A DNA stretch of 37,467 nucleotides. Origin: Streptacidiphilus anmyonensis (GTDB lineage Bacteria; Actinomycetota; Actinomycetes; Streptomycetales; Streptomycetaceae). The stretch's first letter is position 1. Each line of letters starts with the position of its first letter. Shown here one piece after another: positions 15,468-23,278 of this stretch. A model generated the notes under the pieces. That model ran no database searches. It was not told where the DNA came from and saw only the letters and a list, made by a program, of their open reading frames with translations. The position numbers and the translations under genes were made by a program. The stretch covers positions 1-37,467 of the forward strand of contig NZ_BBPQ01000029.1 of NCBI RefSeq assembly GCF_000787855.1, written 5' to 3'.

Positions 15468-17060
15468 GTGTCGACCCTCCGTATCTCCCGCCGCGTGGCG
15501 CTGGCGACGGCCACGCTGCTGGCCTCCGGCGCGACCACGATGATCGGCGCGACCGCCGCGCACGCCGACACCCAGCTGGGCACGATGACCGCGACGCCGG
15601 CCACCGGCGCCGACAACGACGCGATGAGCTTCACCACCTCCGGCGCCTGCACCGGCGGCGGCACCAACCTGATCATGTCGGTCTCCGGGCAGGGCTTCCC
15701 GGCCACCGGCACCCAGGTGGTCGGCAACTCCCCGATCTCGACGTACCAGCAGACCGCCGCCGGCGGCTACGTGGTGCCGCTGTCCAACACCATGCGCTAC
15801 TTCGCCCAGCAGGCCGGCATCACCGCCCTGTCCGGCGAGTACGACTTCACCCTCACCTGCCGCAACGCGTTCGGCGCCAGCACCTTCGGCGACTACGTGG
15901 GCAAGATCTACTTCACCAGCCCGACCTCGTACACCTCCAGCAACCAGACGGCCACCACGACCACCCTCGCGGTCACCCCGGCGAACTCCGCCACCGCCGG
16001 CAGCGCCGTCACCCTGACCGCGACCGTCTCCCCGGCCGCGGCCGGCACCGTCCAGTTCATGGACGGCACCACGGCGATCGGCAGCCCGGTCACCGTCGCC
16101 AACGGCACCGCGACGCTGACCACCTCCGCGCTCACCCAGGGCGCCCACCAGCTGTCCGCCGCGTTCACCTCCTCGGACCCGAACTTCGGCAGCTCCACCT
16201 CGACGGCGACCTCCTACACCGTCAGCCCCCCGAGCGCGCAGGCCACCACGACGGCCCTGGCCGTCGCCCCCGGCACCTCCTCGCCGGCCGGCACCTCGGT
16301 CACGCTGACCGCCACGGTCGACCCGTCCTCCGCGGCGGGCACGATCACCTTCACCGACGGCGGCACCGCGATCGGGAGCCCCGTCGCGGTCAGCAACGGC
16401 ACCGCCACGCTCACCACCTCCACCCTGCCCCAGGGCGACCACCAGCTCGCGGCCGCCTTCACCCCGACCGACGCGACCAAGTTCGCGGCGTCCACCTCGG
16501 CGTCGGTCACCTACACCGTCAGCGCCCCGACCGGTGGCGGCGGTGGCGGCACGGGCGGCGGCACCGGCGGCACCGCGACCGGCACCGAGAACATCACCAC
16601 CACCGTCGCCCCCGGCGCGCTGGTGCTGAGCGTCGCGGGCAGCACCGTCGCCCTGCCGCCGCTCACGCTGAACTCGGCCAGCACCCTGTTCGCGACGGCC
16701 GGTCCGATCCAGACCGTCACCGTCACCGACACCCGCGCCGGCGCGCCCGGCTGGTCGCTGAGCGGCCAGGTCGCCGACTTCTCCGACGGCGGCGACACCA
16801 TCAACGGCGAGAACCTCGGCTGGATCCCGCGCCTGGTCAACAAGGTCGACGGGCTCAACGTCACCCTCGGCGGTGCGGTGGCCCCGGCCAACGGCGTCGC
16901 CGCGGGCGACTCCGGCGCGCTCGGCCTGAAGTCCTCGCGGACCCTGGCCACCGCGACCGGCCTCGGCACCGCCCAGCTGGGCGCCGACCTGTCCCTGGTC
17001 GCGCCCACCTCCACCAAGGCCGGCACGTACACCGCGGTGCTCACGCTCACCGCGATGTGA
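15468..17060 (+). CDS. Ig-like repeat surface protein with WxL-like C-terminal domain
   Basis: 530 residues. GTG 15468 follows a GAAGGCGAG purine run. Signal peptide with Arg pair (RISRRVALATATLLASG... AHA|DT). Residues about 36-156 form a Cys-containing beta domain also found in the next gene. Two bacterial Ig-like repeats follow at about 163-256 and 257-355 (paired motifs VTLTATVSPAAAGTVQFMDG and VTLTATVDPSSAAGTITFTD), then a Gly-rich linker. The C-terminal domain contains VTVTDTRAGAPGWSLSG, where W429-S-L431 matches the first W-x-L motif of WxL domains, and ends TYTAVLTLTAM. WxL domains bind peptidoglycan non-covalently in Firmicutes. The role here, a wall-bound partner of the neighbouring WxLIP-like protein, is inferred. 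Confidence 0.8.
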   Translation: MSTLRISRRVALATATLLASGATTMIGATAAHADTQLGTMTATPATGADNDAMSFTTSGACTGGGTNLIMSVSGQGFPATGTQVVGNSPISTYQQTAAGGYVVPLSNTMRYFAQQAGITALSGEYDFTLTCRNAFGASTFGDYVGKIYFTSPTSYTSSNQTATTTTLAVTPANSATAGSAVTLTATVSPAAAGTVQFMDGTTAIGSPVTVANGTATLTTSALTQGAHQLSAAFTSSDPNFGSSTSTATSYTVSPPSAQATTTALAVAPGTSSPAGTSVTLTATVDPSSAAGTITFTDGGTAIGSPVAVSNGTATLTTSTLPQGDHQLAAAFTPTDATKFAASTSASVTYTVSAPTGGGGGGTGGGTGGTATGTENITTTVAPGALVLSVAGSTVALPPLTLNSASTLFATAGPIQTVTVTDTRAGAPGWSLSGQVADFSDGGDTINGENLGWIPRLVNKVDGLNVTLGGAVAPANGVAAGDSGALGLKSSRTLATATGLGTAQLGADLSLVAPTSTKAGTYTAVLTLTAM

Positions 17061-17142
17061 CCACCGCCCCACCGCACCACCCGACCGTGATGTGACGACC
17101 CGTCGCCGACCCGTCGTCGGCGGACCGTCGCTGATGGCAGTC

Positions 17143-17184
17143 CCTGCCGCACCGCGCCTCCCTGTCCTGGCGCGGTGCGGCAGG
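17143..17184 (+). terminator. Strong 16-bp hairpin between the WxL-like and WxLIP-like genes
   Basis: Perfect 16-base arms, CCTGCCGCACCGCGCC and its complement, around a 10-base loop, located 83 bases after one stop and 45 bases before the next start. No T tract. It probably ends or attenuates the first transcript. Confidence 0.7.
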
Positions 17185-17228
17185 ACCGCCTGCCCAGTCA
17201 CCCCGTGCCCGTGCAAAGGACCCCTGCC

Positions 17229-19775
17229 ATGACCCGCCCCCCGTCGTCGAGAGCGCGGCACGCGCTCCTCGCGCTCACCGCGCTGCTCACGACCGCCTTG
17301 GCCGTGCTCGCGCCGGCGGCGTCCGCCGCCGTGCCCCGCCTGGCTCCCGTCACGGCTCCGGCTCCGGCTGCCGCTCCCGCCGCGCAGCAGCAGACCTTCG
17401 GCATCCAGCCGGCCTCGGCCTCCGGCCCCGACCAGCGCGCGGCGCTCACCTACGCGGCCACCCCGGGGGCGCAGCTCAAGGACCACGTCGCGGTCTACAA
17501 CTACGGCGACGACCCGCTGACCCTCTCCCTCTACGCGGCGGACGCCTTCAACACCGGCAGCGGCGGCTACGACGTGCTGCCCGCCTCCGGGCACTCCACG
17601 GACGTCGGCGCATGGGTCCACCTCGCCACCGGCACGGTCACGCTCCCGCCGCGCACCCGGCAGATCATCCCGCTCACCCTGGCGGTCCCCGCGAACGCCG
17701 CCCCCGGTGACCACTCCGGCGGCATCGTGCTGGCGCTGCGCCGCCACGAGGTCGACGCCAAGGGCAACGACATCGCCGTCGACCAGCGCGTCGGGACCCG
17801 CATCCACCTGCGCGTCCCTGGCGCGCTGCGGCCGCAGCTGGTGGTCCAGTCGGTCTCGGTGCGGTACCGCGGCACGCTCAACCCCTTCGGCACCGGCACC
17901 ACCACGGTCACCTACACCGTCCACAACGCGGGCAACATCCGCCTCAGCGGCCGCCAAGCGGTCCGCGTCCGCAACGCGGTCGGCGCGGTCACCACGGCGA
18001 GCGGCCCCGGCGCGCTGACGGAGCTGCTGCCCGGCAACAGCGTGACCTACACGGTCCAGATCCACGGCGTCTTCCCGACGCTGTGGTCCACGGCCTCCAT
18101 CACCGTCGACCCGCTCGCCGTCCCCGGCGACACCGACCCGGCGCTCGCGTCGGCCACCAGCGACAACCTCTACGCGACCGTCCCGTGGACCCTCGTCGCC
18201 CTGGTCCTGCCGCTGCTGGCCCTCGCCGTCAGCCTCTTCCTCCGCCGCCGGCGCAAGCGCCCCGGCAGCACCCCTGGCAGCACCTCTGGCCCCGGCCCTG
18301 CCTACCCGCCGGGCAATCCGGCCGAGCCCACGGCCCCGACGGGATCCACCGAGCCCACCGCGCCAACGGCCCCGACCGGCCCGGCCGGCCCGACCGAGCC
18401 CGCGGCGCCCGTTCCGGTCCCGGTCCCTGTCCCGGTCCCGGTCCCGGTTCCTGCGTCGGGCGCGCCGGGAGCGTCCGGTGCGACCTCGGGGGAGTCGGCG
18501 ACGCACGGGGTGCCCGGCCCAGCGGCCGTTCCCGTGCTGCCCCTGCCGGCGGCGGGAGTTGAGCCCGCGTCCCACCCCGCGGAGGCGGCCGACGTGCCAA
18601 GCCAGGTGACCGCTCCGGCTGAGCCGGAGAACACCTCCCCTGCCGCGCCGACCGACGCCGAGGCTGGAGCCGCTCCCGCCGGTGTCGCCGTCGCCACGCG
18701 CAGCGCTCGCGGTCGCGCGGCGGCGCGGCTGGGCGCGGTCGTGTTCGCCGTCGTCGGCGCTCTCGGCACGGCGCTGCTCGGCGGTGCCTCCGCGGCCGTG
18801 GCCGACGGGGCGTCCGCCACGCCGAGCGCCCTGCCGAGCGCGAGCGCAGGCGCCTCGGCCGACAGCGCGCCGGGGACGCTGTTCTTCGACTACGCCTCGG
18901 GCCATGACGACGACCCGATCGACCTCGCGACCTCCGGCCGCTGCCCGAACCAGGGCGACTGGCTGAGCGCCACCATCTCCGGACCGGGCTTCCCCTCCGG
19001 CGGAGCCTCCGCCCTCGGGCTCTCCGCCGCGTCGATCTACCCGGCCGCGTCCACCGGCGGCTACGTCGTTCCGCTCGACCAGACGCTGCGCAGCATCGCC
19101 CGCCAGAACGGGGTCGGCTCGCTGCACGGGTCCTACCGGGTGGACGTCTACTGCCGGGGCCGCTTCCAGCCCGCCCACCTGCGCGACTTCGTCGGCACGC
19201 TGACCTTCGCCACGCCCGGCGCGTGGACGGCCGACCACTCCACGCCGGTGGCCATGCCCGAGAGCACGGAGCCGGTCATGACCGCGAAGCCGATGCCCGC
19301 GCCGGCCGCGACCTCCGGCCACGGCGGCGGCACGTCGCTGCCCTCCGTGCTGGCGATGGTCGCGGGCGCGCTGCTCCTCGTCGGCCTCGCCTTCTCCGCC
19401 CTGCGCCGCCGACGGGCCCACGTCCTGACCGAACGGAAGGCCAACCACGTGGGGAAGAAGACCGCCGCCCCGGAAACGCCCGCGCCCGAGCCCGCGGCCG
19501 GGGTTCCCGCTGAGCCCGTGCCCGTGGCTGAGCCCGCAGCCGGGGTTCCCGCTGAGCCCGAGCCCGGGGCAGTGCCCGAGCGCGTGGCTGATCCCGAGCC
19601 CGTCGCCGGGGTTCCCGCCGAGCCCGTGCCCGTGGCCGAACCCGAGCCCGTGGCCGGGGTCCCTGCCGCGCTCACGCCCGTGCCCGCCGCCTGGGTTCCC
19701 GGCGCGCCCGAGCGGGTCGCCGCAGATCCCGCCGAGGCCGAGCTCGCCGGTGAGGCGAAGGCGGTGCGGGCATGA
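17229..19775 (+). CDS. WxLIP-like (DUF916-type) composite membrane protein
   Basis: 848 residues. ATG 17229 has AAAGGA eight bases upstream. Signal peptide (LLALTALLTTALAVLAPAASA), then a DUF916/WxLIP-like beta domain (FGIQPASASGPDQRAALTY ... HVAVYNYGDDPLTLSLYAAD ... TRQIIPLTLAVPANAAPGDH ... GGIVLALRR), a membrane helix at about 318-340 followed by RRRRKR, and a Pro/Thr/Val-rich stretch. A second signal-like helix (LGAVVFAVVGALGTALLGGASA), the Cys-containing domain shared with the WxL-like protein (about 550-667), a third helix (VLAMVAGALLLVGLAFSAL) with RRRR, and a cytoplasmic tail of Glu-Pro-Val repeats complete it. It looks like two secreted proteins fused. WxLIP domains bind WxL proteins and peptidoglycan; the neighbour is a WxL-like protein. 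Its stop overlaps the next start (ATGA). Confidence 0.78.
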   Translation: MTRPPSSRARHALLALTALLTTALAVLAPAASAAVPRLAPVTAPAPAAAPAAQQQTFGIQPASASGPDQRAALTYAATPGAQLKDHVAVYNYGDDPLTLSLYAADAFNTGSGGYDVLPASGHSTDVGAWVHLATGTVTLPPRTRQIIPLTLAVPANAAPGDHSGGIVLALRRHEVDAKGNDIAVDQRVGTRIHLRVPGALRPQLVVQSVSVRYRGTLNPFGTGTTTVTYTVHNAGNIRLSGRQAVRVRNAVGAVTTASGPGALTELLPGNSVTYTVQIHGVFPTLWSTASITVDPLAVPGDTDPALASATSDNLYATVPWTLVALVLPLLALAVSLFLRRRRKRPGSTPGSTSGPGPAYPPGNPAEPTAPTGSTEPTAPTAPTGPAGPTEPAAPVPVPVPVPVPVPVPASGAPGASGATSGESATHGVPGPAAVPVLPLPAAGVEPASHPAEAADVPSQVTAPAEPENTSPAAPTDAEAGAAPAGVAVATRSARGRAAARLGAVVFAVVGALGTALLGGASAAVADGASATPSALPSASAGASADSAPGTLFFDYASGHDDDPIDLATSGRCPNQGDWLSATISGPGFPSGGASALGLSAASIYPAASTGGYVVPLDQTLRSIARQNGVGSLHGSYRVDVYCRGRFQPAHLRDFVGTLTFATPGAWTADHSTPVAMPESTEPVMTAKPMPAPAATSGHGGGTSLPSVLAMVAGALLLVGLAFSALRRRRAHVLTERKANHVGKKTAAPETPAPEPAAGVPAEPVPVAEPAAGVPAEPEPGAVPERVADPEPVAGVPAEPVPVAEPEPVAGVPAALTPVPAAWVPGAPERVAADPAEAELAGEAKAVRA
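18414..18455 (+). repeat. Short Pro-Val coding repeat
   Basis: GTCCCG/GTTCCG-type hexamers encoding a run of Pro-Val dipeptides in the linker of the WxLIP-like protein. Confidence 0.8.
19485..19690 (+). repeat. Imperfect tandem repeats encoding the Ala/Glu/Pro/Val tail
   Basis: Units of about 42-66 bases built on GCCGGGGTTCCCGC(T/C)GAGCCC encode repeats of AGVPAEPVPVAEP. They form the cytoplasmic tail just before the sortase-like gene. Such repeats can expand or contract. Confidence 0.8.
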
Positions 19776-20725
19776 CGCTGACCGCGACCCCACCGCCAGT
19801 GCCCCCGGCGCCCGCTCCGGTCCCGGCCGCCGCCCCGGCGACGCCGCCGACGCCGCCGGGCGTGAGGCCGCGGCGGGGCCTGGACGCCGCGGGGGCCTAC
19901 GGCGCCACCCTGATGATCCTGTCCGCGCTCCTCTTCGGCTTGCTGCTCGACGTCGGCCCCATCGGCGACATCCGGCACGCGCGCGACCGCGCGACCGGCT
20001 ACGCCGCCCTGCGGCTCGCGCTGGCGCAGGGCACCGCGCCGGTCGGCCAGACCGACGAGAACGGCAAGCTGCTCGCGCTCGGCACGCCCGTCGCCCTGCT
20101 CACCATCCCCGAGCTCGGCATGCGCGAGGTGGTGCGCGAGGGCACCACCTCCGGCGTGCTGGAGCTGGGCCCGGGCCACCGCCGCGACACCCCGCTGCCC
20201 GGCCAGGCCGGGACGAGCGTGCTGATGGCCCGCGAGTCGGGCTTCGGCGGGCCCTTCGGCCAGCTGGACCAGCTCCGGCCGGACGAGACCTTCGTCCTGA
20301 CGACCGGTCAGGGCAAGCAGACCTACCGGGTGCTCGACGTGCGCCGCGCCGGGGACCCTGTGCCGCCCGCGCTGGCGGCGGGGAAGGGGCGGCTGGTCCT
20401 GGTGACCGCCACTGGTCCGGCCTTCGCGCCGGACGGCGTGCTCCAGGTCGACGCGGACTTGATCAGCAAGGTGCGCCCGGCACCGGCCCGTCCGCTGGCG
20501 GCCCAGCAGTTGGCCCCGGCGGAGCTGCCGATGCACGGTGACGCCGCCGCCTGGGTGCCGCTCGTGCTCTGGGGTGAGGGGCTGCTGCTCGCCGCGGTGG
20601 GGGTCACCCTGGCCCGCCTCCGCTGGGGCCGCTGGCAGGCGTGGGCGGTCGGCGTGCCGGTGCTCGGCGCGCTCGGCCTGTGCGTGGCCGACCAGGTCGC
20701 CCGGCTTCTGCCCAACCTCATCTGA
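19772..20725 (+). CDS. Sortase-fold membrane protein lacking the catalytic residues
   Basis: 317 residues, ATGA overlap with the gene before. A Pro/Ala-rich N-terminus precedes one membrane helix (GATLMILSALLFGLLLDVGP). The outside domain follows sortase order: VALLTIPELGMREVVREGT, ELGPGHRRDTPLPGQAG, TSVLMARESGFGGPFGQLDQL, YRVLDVRRAG, and RLVLVTATGPAFAPDGVLQV. Two C-terminal helices follow (VPLVLWGEGLLLAAVGVTLA; AVGVPVLGALGLCVADQVA). In active sortases the VLxGH histidine, the LxTC cysteine and the arginine near the end are essential. Here the matching places read VLMAR, LVTA and APDGV, so transpeptidase activity is not expected. It may be a structural or binding partner for the WxLIP-like protein. 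No sorting signal (LPxTG type) was noticed in the neighbours. Confidence 0.72.
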   Translation: MTLTATPPPVPPAPAPVPAAAPATPPTPPGVRPRRGLDAAGAYGATLMILSALLFGLLLDVGPIGDIRHARDRATGYAALRLALAQGTAPVGQTDENGKLLALGTPVALLTIPELGMREVVREGTTSGVLELGPGHRRDTPLPGQAGTSVLMARESGFGGPFGQLDQLRPDETFVLTTGQGKQTYRVLDVRRAGDPVPPALAAGKGRLVLVTATGPAFAPDGVLQVDADLISKVRPAPARPLAAQQLAPAELPMHGDAAAWVPLVLWGEGLLLAAVGVTLARLRWGRWQAWAVGVPVLGALGLCVADQVARLLPNLI

Positions 20726-20770
20726 GTCCGAGTCTGACCTCCGTACGCGAGCAAGAGAGGTACCGCCCCG

Positions 20771-21616
20771 ATGACTGCCCCCGCGCAACCGGAGCAGACG
20801 CTGTCCCTGCCGGTGCAGCGCCCGCCGCTCCCCGGCGCCCGACCGGGCGCCCTGGAGGCCCGAGAGATCTCGGCCTGGTTCGGCGACCACCAGGTGCTGG
20901 ACCGGGTCTCGCTCACCATGCCCGCAGGCCGGGTCACCGCCCTGATCGGCCCGTCAGGCTGCGGCAAGTCCACCTTCCTGCGGATCCTCAACCGCATGCA
21001 CGAGCTGATCGCTGACGCCACCCTGGCCGGCGAGGTGATGCTGGACGGCGCGGACATCTACGGCGCCGACCGCCGCCTGACCGAGGCGCGCCGCTCGATC
21101 GGCATGGTCTTCCAGAAGCCCAACCCGTTTCCGGCGATGTCCATCTACGACAACGTGGTGGCCGGTCTGAAGCTCACGGGCACCCGTGCGAGCCGCGCCG
21201 AGCGGGACCGCCTGGTCGAGGAGTGCCTGACCAAGGCGGGCCTGTGGACGGAGGTGCGGGACCGCCTCAAGCAGCCGGGCGGCGCGCTCTCCGGCGGGCA
21301 GCAGCAGCGCCTGTGCATCGCCCGGTCGTTGGCCATCCGGCCCCAGGTGCTGCTGATGGACGAGCCGTGCTCGGCGCTGGACCCCTCCTCGACGCGCCGC
21401 ATCGAGGAGACCATCCGCGAGCTGGTCCACGAGGTGACCATCGTGATCGTCACCCACAACATGCAGCAGGCCGCGCGCGTCTCGGACCAGTGCGCGTTCT
21501 TCCTCGCCAGCCAGGGCGTTCCGGGCGGCATCGTCGAACACGGCGACACCCAGGCGATGTTCGCCAGTCCGCGCGACGCCCGCACGGCCGACTACGTGAA
21601 CGGCCGCTTCGGCTGA
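20771..21616 (+). CDS. pstB: Phosphate ABC transporter ATP-binding protein PstB
   Basis: 281 residues. ATG 20771 has GAGAGG about ten bases upstream, 45 bases after the sortase-like gene. All ABC ATPase motifs are present: Walker A GPSGCGKST, Q-loop in MVFQKPNPFPAMSIYDNV, signature LSGGQQQR, Walker B VLLMDEPCSALDP and H-loop THNMQQA. FQKPNPFP and EHGDT are PstB-specific. The N-terminus of about 30 residues is a Pro-rich extension. It would power PstC/PstA, although it lies about 11 kb from the PstA core. No phoU follows; the next gene is convergent. Confidence 0.95.
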   Translation: MTAPAQPEQTLSLPVQRPPLPGARPGALEAREISAWFGDHQVLDRVSLTMPAGRVTALIGPSGCGKSTFLRILNRMHELIADATLAGEVMLDGADIYGADRRLTEARRSIGMVFQKPNPFPAMSIYDNVVAGLKLTGTRASRAERDRLVEECLTKAGLWTEVRDRLKQPGGALSGGQQQRLCIARSLAIRPQVLLMDEPCSALDPSSTRRIEETIRELVHEVTIVIVTHNMQQAARVSDQCAFFLASQGVPGGIVEHGDTQAMFASPRDARTADYVNGRFG

Positions 21617-21623
21617 CGCGCAG

Positions 21624-22085
21624 TCACCACGTGGGCCGGATCGGGCCCTTCGGGCCGAGTGCGGCGAGGTCGCGCACGAGCGCGGCGAAGCGCTCCGGGC
21701 CGAGCAGCTCCCGGAAGGGCGCGACCGCCTCGACGGCGGCCGCGTCCGCCGCCCGGGTGCAGGCCCAGCCGTGTTCGGTGAGCCGCAGCAGGCGCGCCCG
21801 CGCGTCGGTGGGGTGCGGTGTGCGCTCGACGTATCCCTTCCGTACGAGCTCGTCCACGAGCTGGGCGGCGGCCTGCTTGGTCACCCCGAGGTGCCCGGCG
21901 AGCTCGGCTGTGGTGGCTCCGCCGTGGGAGATCCGCGCGAACGCGAAGCCGTGCGCGGGCCGCAGGTCGGCGAACCCGGCCGCGACGACCCGGTCGTGGA
22001 TGCCCTGCACGAGCTCTCCGGCGAGGGCGAGGACGAGCGCGGAGAAGGCGAGGGACTCCTGCGCCGGCACGGCTGGTTCGGACAT
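21624..22085 (-). CDS. MarR-family transcriptional regulator
   Basis: 153 residues with the winged-helix core TTAELAGHLGVTKQAAAQLV, then DELVRKGYVERTPHPTDARARLLRLTEHG, which is the MarR wing signature. The ATG at 22085 is 94 bases from the divergent cupin gene. Two identical-type palindromes lie between them, so it probably represses itself and the cupin gene. No ligand is evident. It is convergent with pstB, with a 7-base gap. Confidence 0.9.
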   Translation of the reverse strand: MSEPAVPAQESLAFSALVLALAGELVQGIHDRVVAAGFADLRPAHGFAFARISHGGATTAELAGHLGVTKQAAAQLVDELVRKGYVERTPHPTDARARLLRLTEHGWACTRAADAAAVEAVAPFRELLGPERFAALVRDLAALGPKGPIRPTW

Positions 22086-22105
22086 GGGTTGACCCTACCC
22101 CAATG

Positions 22106-22120
22106 GACAAGTAGCTTGTC
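22106..22120. promoter_or_regulatory. MarR operator half 1
   Basis: GACAAG TAG CTTGTC, a perfect 6-3-6 palindrome centred on 22113. Part of a 42-base near-palindrome (22103-22144). Confidence 0.75.
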
Positions 22121-22126
22121 GATATA

Positions 22127-22141
22127 GACAAGCTGCTTGTC
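22127..22141. promoter_or_regulatory. MarR operator half 2
   Basis: GACAAG CTG CTTGTC, the same palindrome centred on 22134, exactly 21 bases (two helical turns) from the first. Binding of two dimers on one DNA face is likely. Confidence 0.75.
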
Positions 22142-22178
22142 CATCGATAGATCCATCCAGGGAAAGGTCGTCACCGCC

Positions 22179-22568
22179 ATGCCCGCGATCCGCAGCGACG
22201 AGGCCAGGGTCCACGAGCTCCACGGCGTCCGCTTCGTCTCCTACGCCAGCCCCGCCACCGGCAGCAGGGAACTCGCCGCCTGGCGCGGCGAGATCCCCGC
22301 CCACACCCCGGGCCAGGCCCACACCATCACCCGCGAGGAGATCCTCCACCTCCTCGAGGGCGCCCTGCGCTTCACCCTCGACGGGGAGGTCCACGACCTC
22401 ACGGCCGGCGACGTCCTCGTGGCCAACGCGGGCAGCACGCTTCGCGTCGACAACGTCTCCGACGCCCCGGCCCGCATCTGGACCACCACCTCCGTCGGCC
22501 TGGAGGCGGTCATGGCCGACGGCACCCGCATCCGGCCCCCGTGGGCGAACGGCGTCCAGTCCGCGTAG
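22179..22568 (+). CDS. Small cupin-domain protein
   Basis: 129 residues. ATG 22179 follows a GGGAAAGG site. A single cupin barrel is visible: PAHTPGQAHTITREEILHLLEGALRF for motif 1 and AGDVLVANAGSTLRVDN for motif 2. The motif 1 His and Glu are present, but the second His of HxH and the motif 2 His are not, so metal binding may be weak or absent. It is divergent from the MarR gene and shares its operators, so it is the likely main target. The substrate is unknown. Confidence 0.85.
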   Translation: MPAIRSDEARVHELHGVRFVSYASPATGSRELAAWRGEIPAHTPGQAHTITREEILHLLEGALRFTLDGEVHDLTAGDVLVANAGSTLRVDNVSDAPARIWTTTSVGLEAVMADGTRIRPPWANGVQSA

Positions 22569-22571
22569 GGC

Positions 22572-23153
22572 TCAACTCTCGTAGGGGAAGCGTGCGAGCG
22601 GCGCGTCCTTCGCGAAGAACGTCTTCGCACGGCGCAAGGCCCGCTCGTCCTCCAGGACCTGTCCTGGTCGCGAGCCGTTGCCCAGCAGCACGCCGCCGAA
22701 GCGCATCCCCATGTACGCCGCGGTGTGGTGGAGCGTCAGCTCCAGCGGCAAAGCCACCTCCTCCTCGGTGTGCGCCATGGCCGTGACGCCCCACAGGGTG
22801 CGGCCGGACATCTTCGCCCGGAACTCCGGGTCCGGCGTGCGCAGCCACTTGGACCAGTAGTCCAGATACCGCTTGGCGTACGCGGAGAGCGAGTACCAGT
22901 ACAGCGGCGAGGCGATCACCACGTCCGTCGCGGCGAGCGTCGCCTCGTGCAGCAGCTCCTCGTTGTCCTGCCCCGGCCAGGACTCGTTCGCGTGGCGGGT
23001 GTCCTGGTAGTCCGGAAGCCGGTACTCGCTGAGGTCCAGCCAGCGCTGCTCCGTCCCGGCCGGCAACTGCTCCGCCGCCGCGCGGGCGAGGAGCTCGGTG
23101 TTGCCGTCCGGGCGGGCACTGGCCAGCACGAAGAGGAAGGATCGCGTCGTCAT
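22572..23153 (-). CDS. Flavodoxin-fold NAD(P)H-dependent FMN reductase/quinone reductase-like protein
   Basis: 193 residues. The N-terminus FLFVLASARPDGNTELLARAA has the flavin phosphate loop, and ASPLYWYSLSAYAKRYLDYW is the flavodoxin-like flavin site. WGVTAMAHTEEE and GMRFGGVLLGNG are typical later elements. It probably reduces flavin or quinones in the cytoplasm. It converges on the cupin gene with a 3-base gap. Start: ATG 23153 with GAGGCGG upstream. Confidence 0.85.
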   Translation of the reverse strand: MTTRSFLFVLASARPDGNTELLARAAAEQLPAGTEQRWLDLSEYRLPDYQDTRHANESWPGQDNEELLHEATLAATDVVIASPLYWYSLSAYAKRYLDYWSKWLRTPDPEFRAKMSGRTLWGVTAMAHTEEEVALPLELTLHHTAAYMGMRFGGVLLGNGSRPGQVLEDERALRRAKTFFAKDAPLARFPYES

Positions 23154-23221
23154 GTCGGCGGCAACCGCCTCAGGACCACGCCTATTCCGGCCCTGGGCGC
23201 CGTCCGTAGGCCCGGCCCCGA

Positions 23222-23255
23222 CCCGACCCCGCCGCGCCCCCGGGGCGGGGACGGG
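23222..23255 (-). terminator. Hairpin after the sugar operon
   Basis: Arms CCCGACCCCGCC and GGCGGGGACGGG, 11 of 12 pairs, 10-base loop, just downstream of the kinase stop at 23279. No T tract. Confidence 0.5.
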
Positions 23256-23278
23256 CAGGGCCGCGCGGTGGGCCCGCG

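Noticed and set aside
15357-19793. 1478-codon minus-strand open frame
   Set aside because: Opposite strand of the WxL-like and WxLIP-like genes; Gly/Arg/Val-rich without any motif, caused by third-position G/C bias.
19772-20725. Active class E/F sortase
   Set aside because: The His, Cys and Arg positions do not hold catalytic residues, and no LPxTG-type sorting signal was noticed in the neighbouring proteins.
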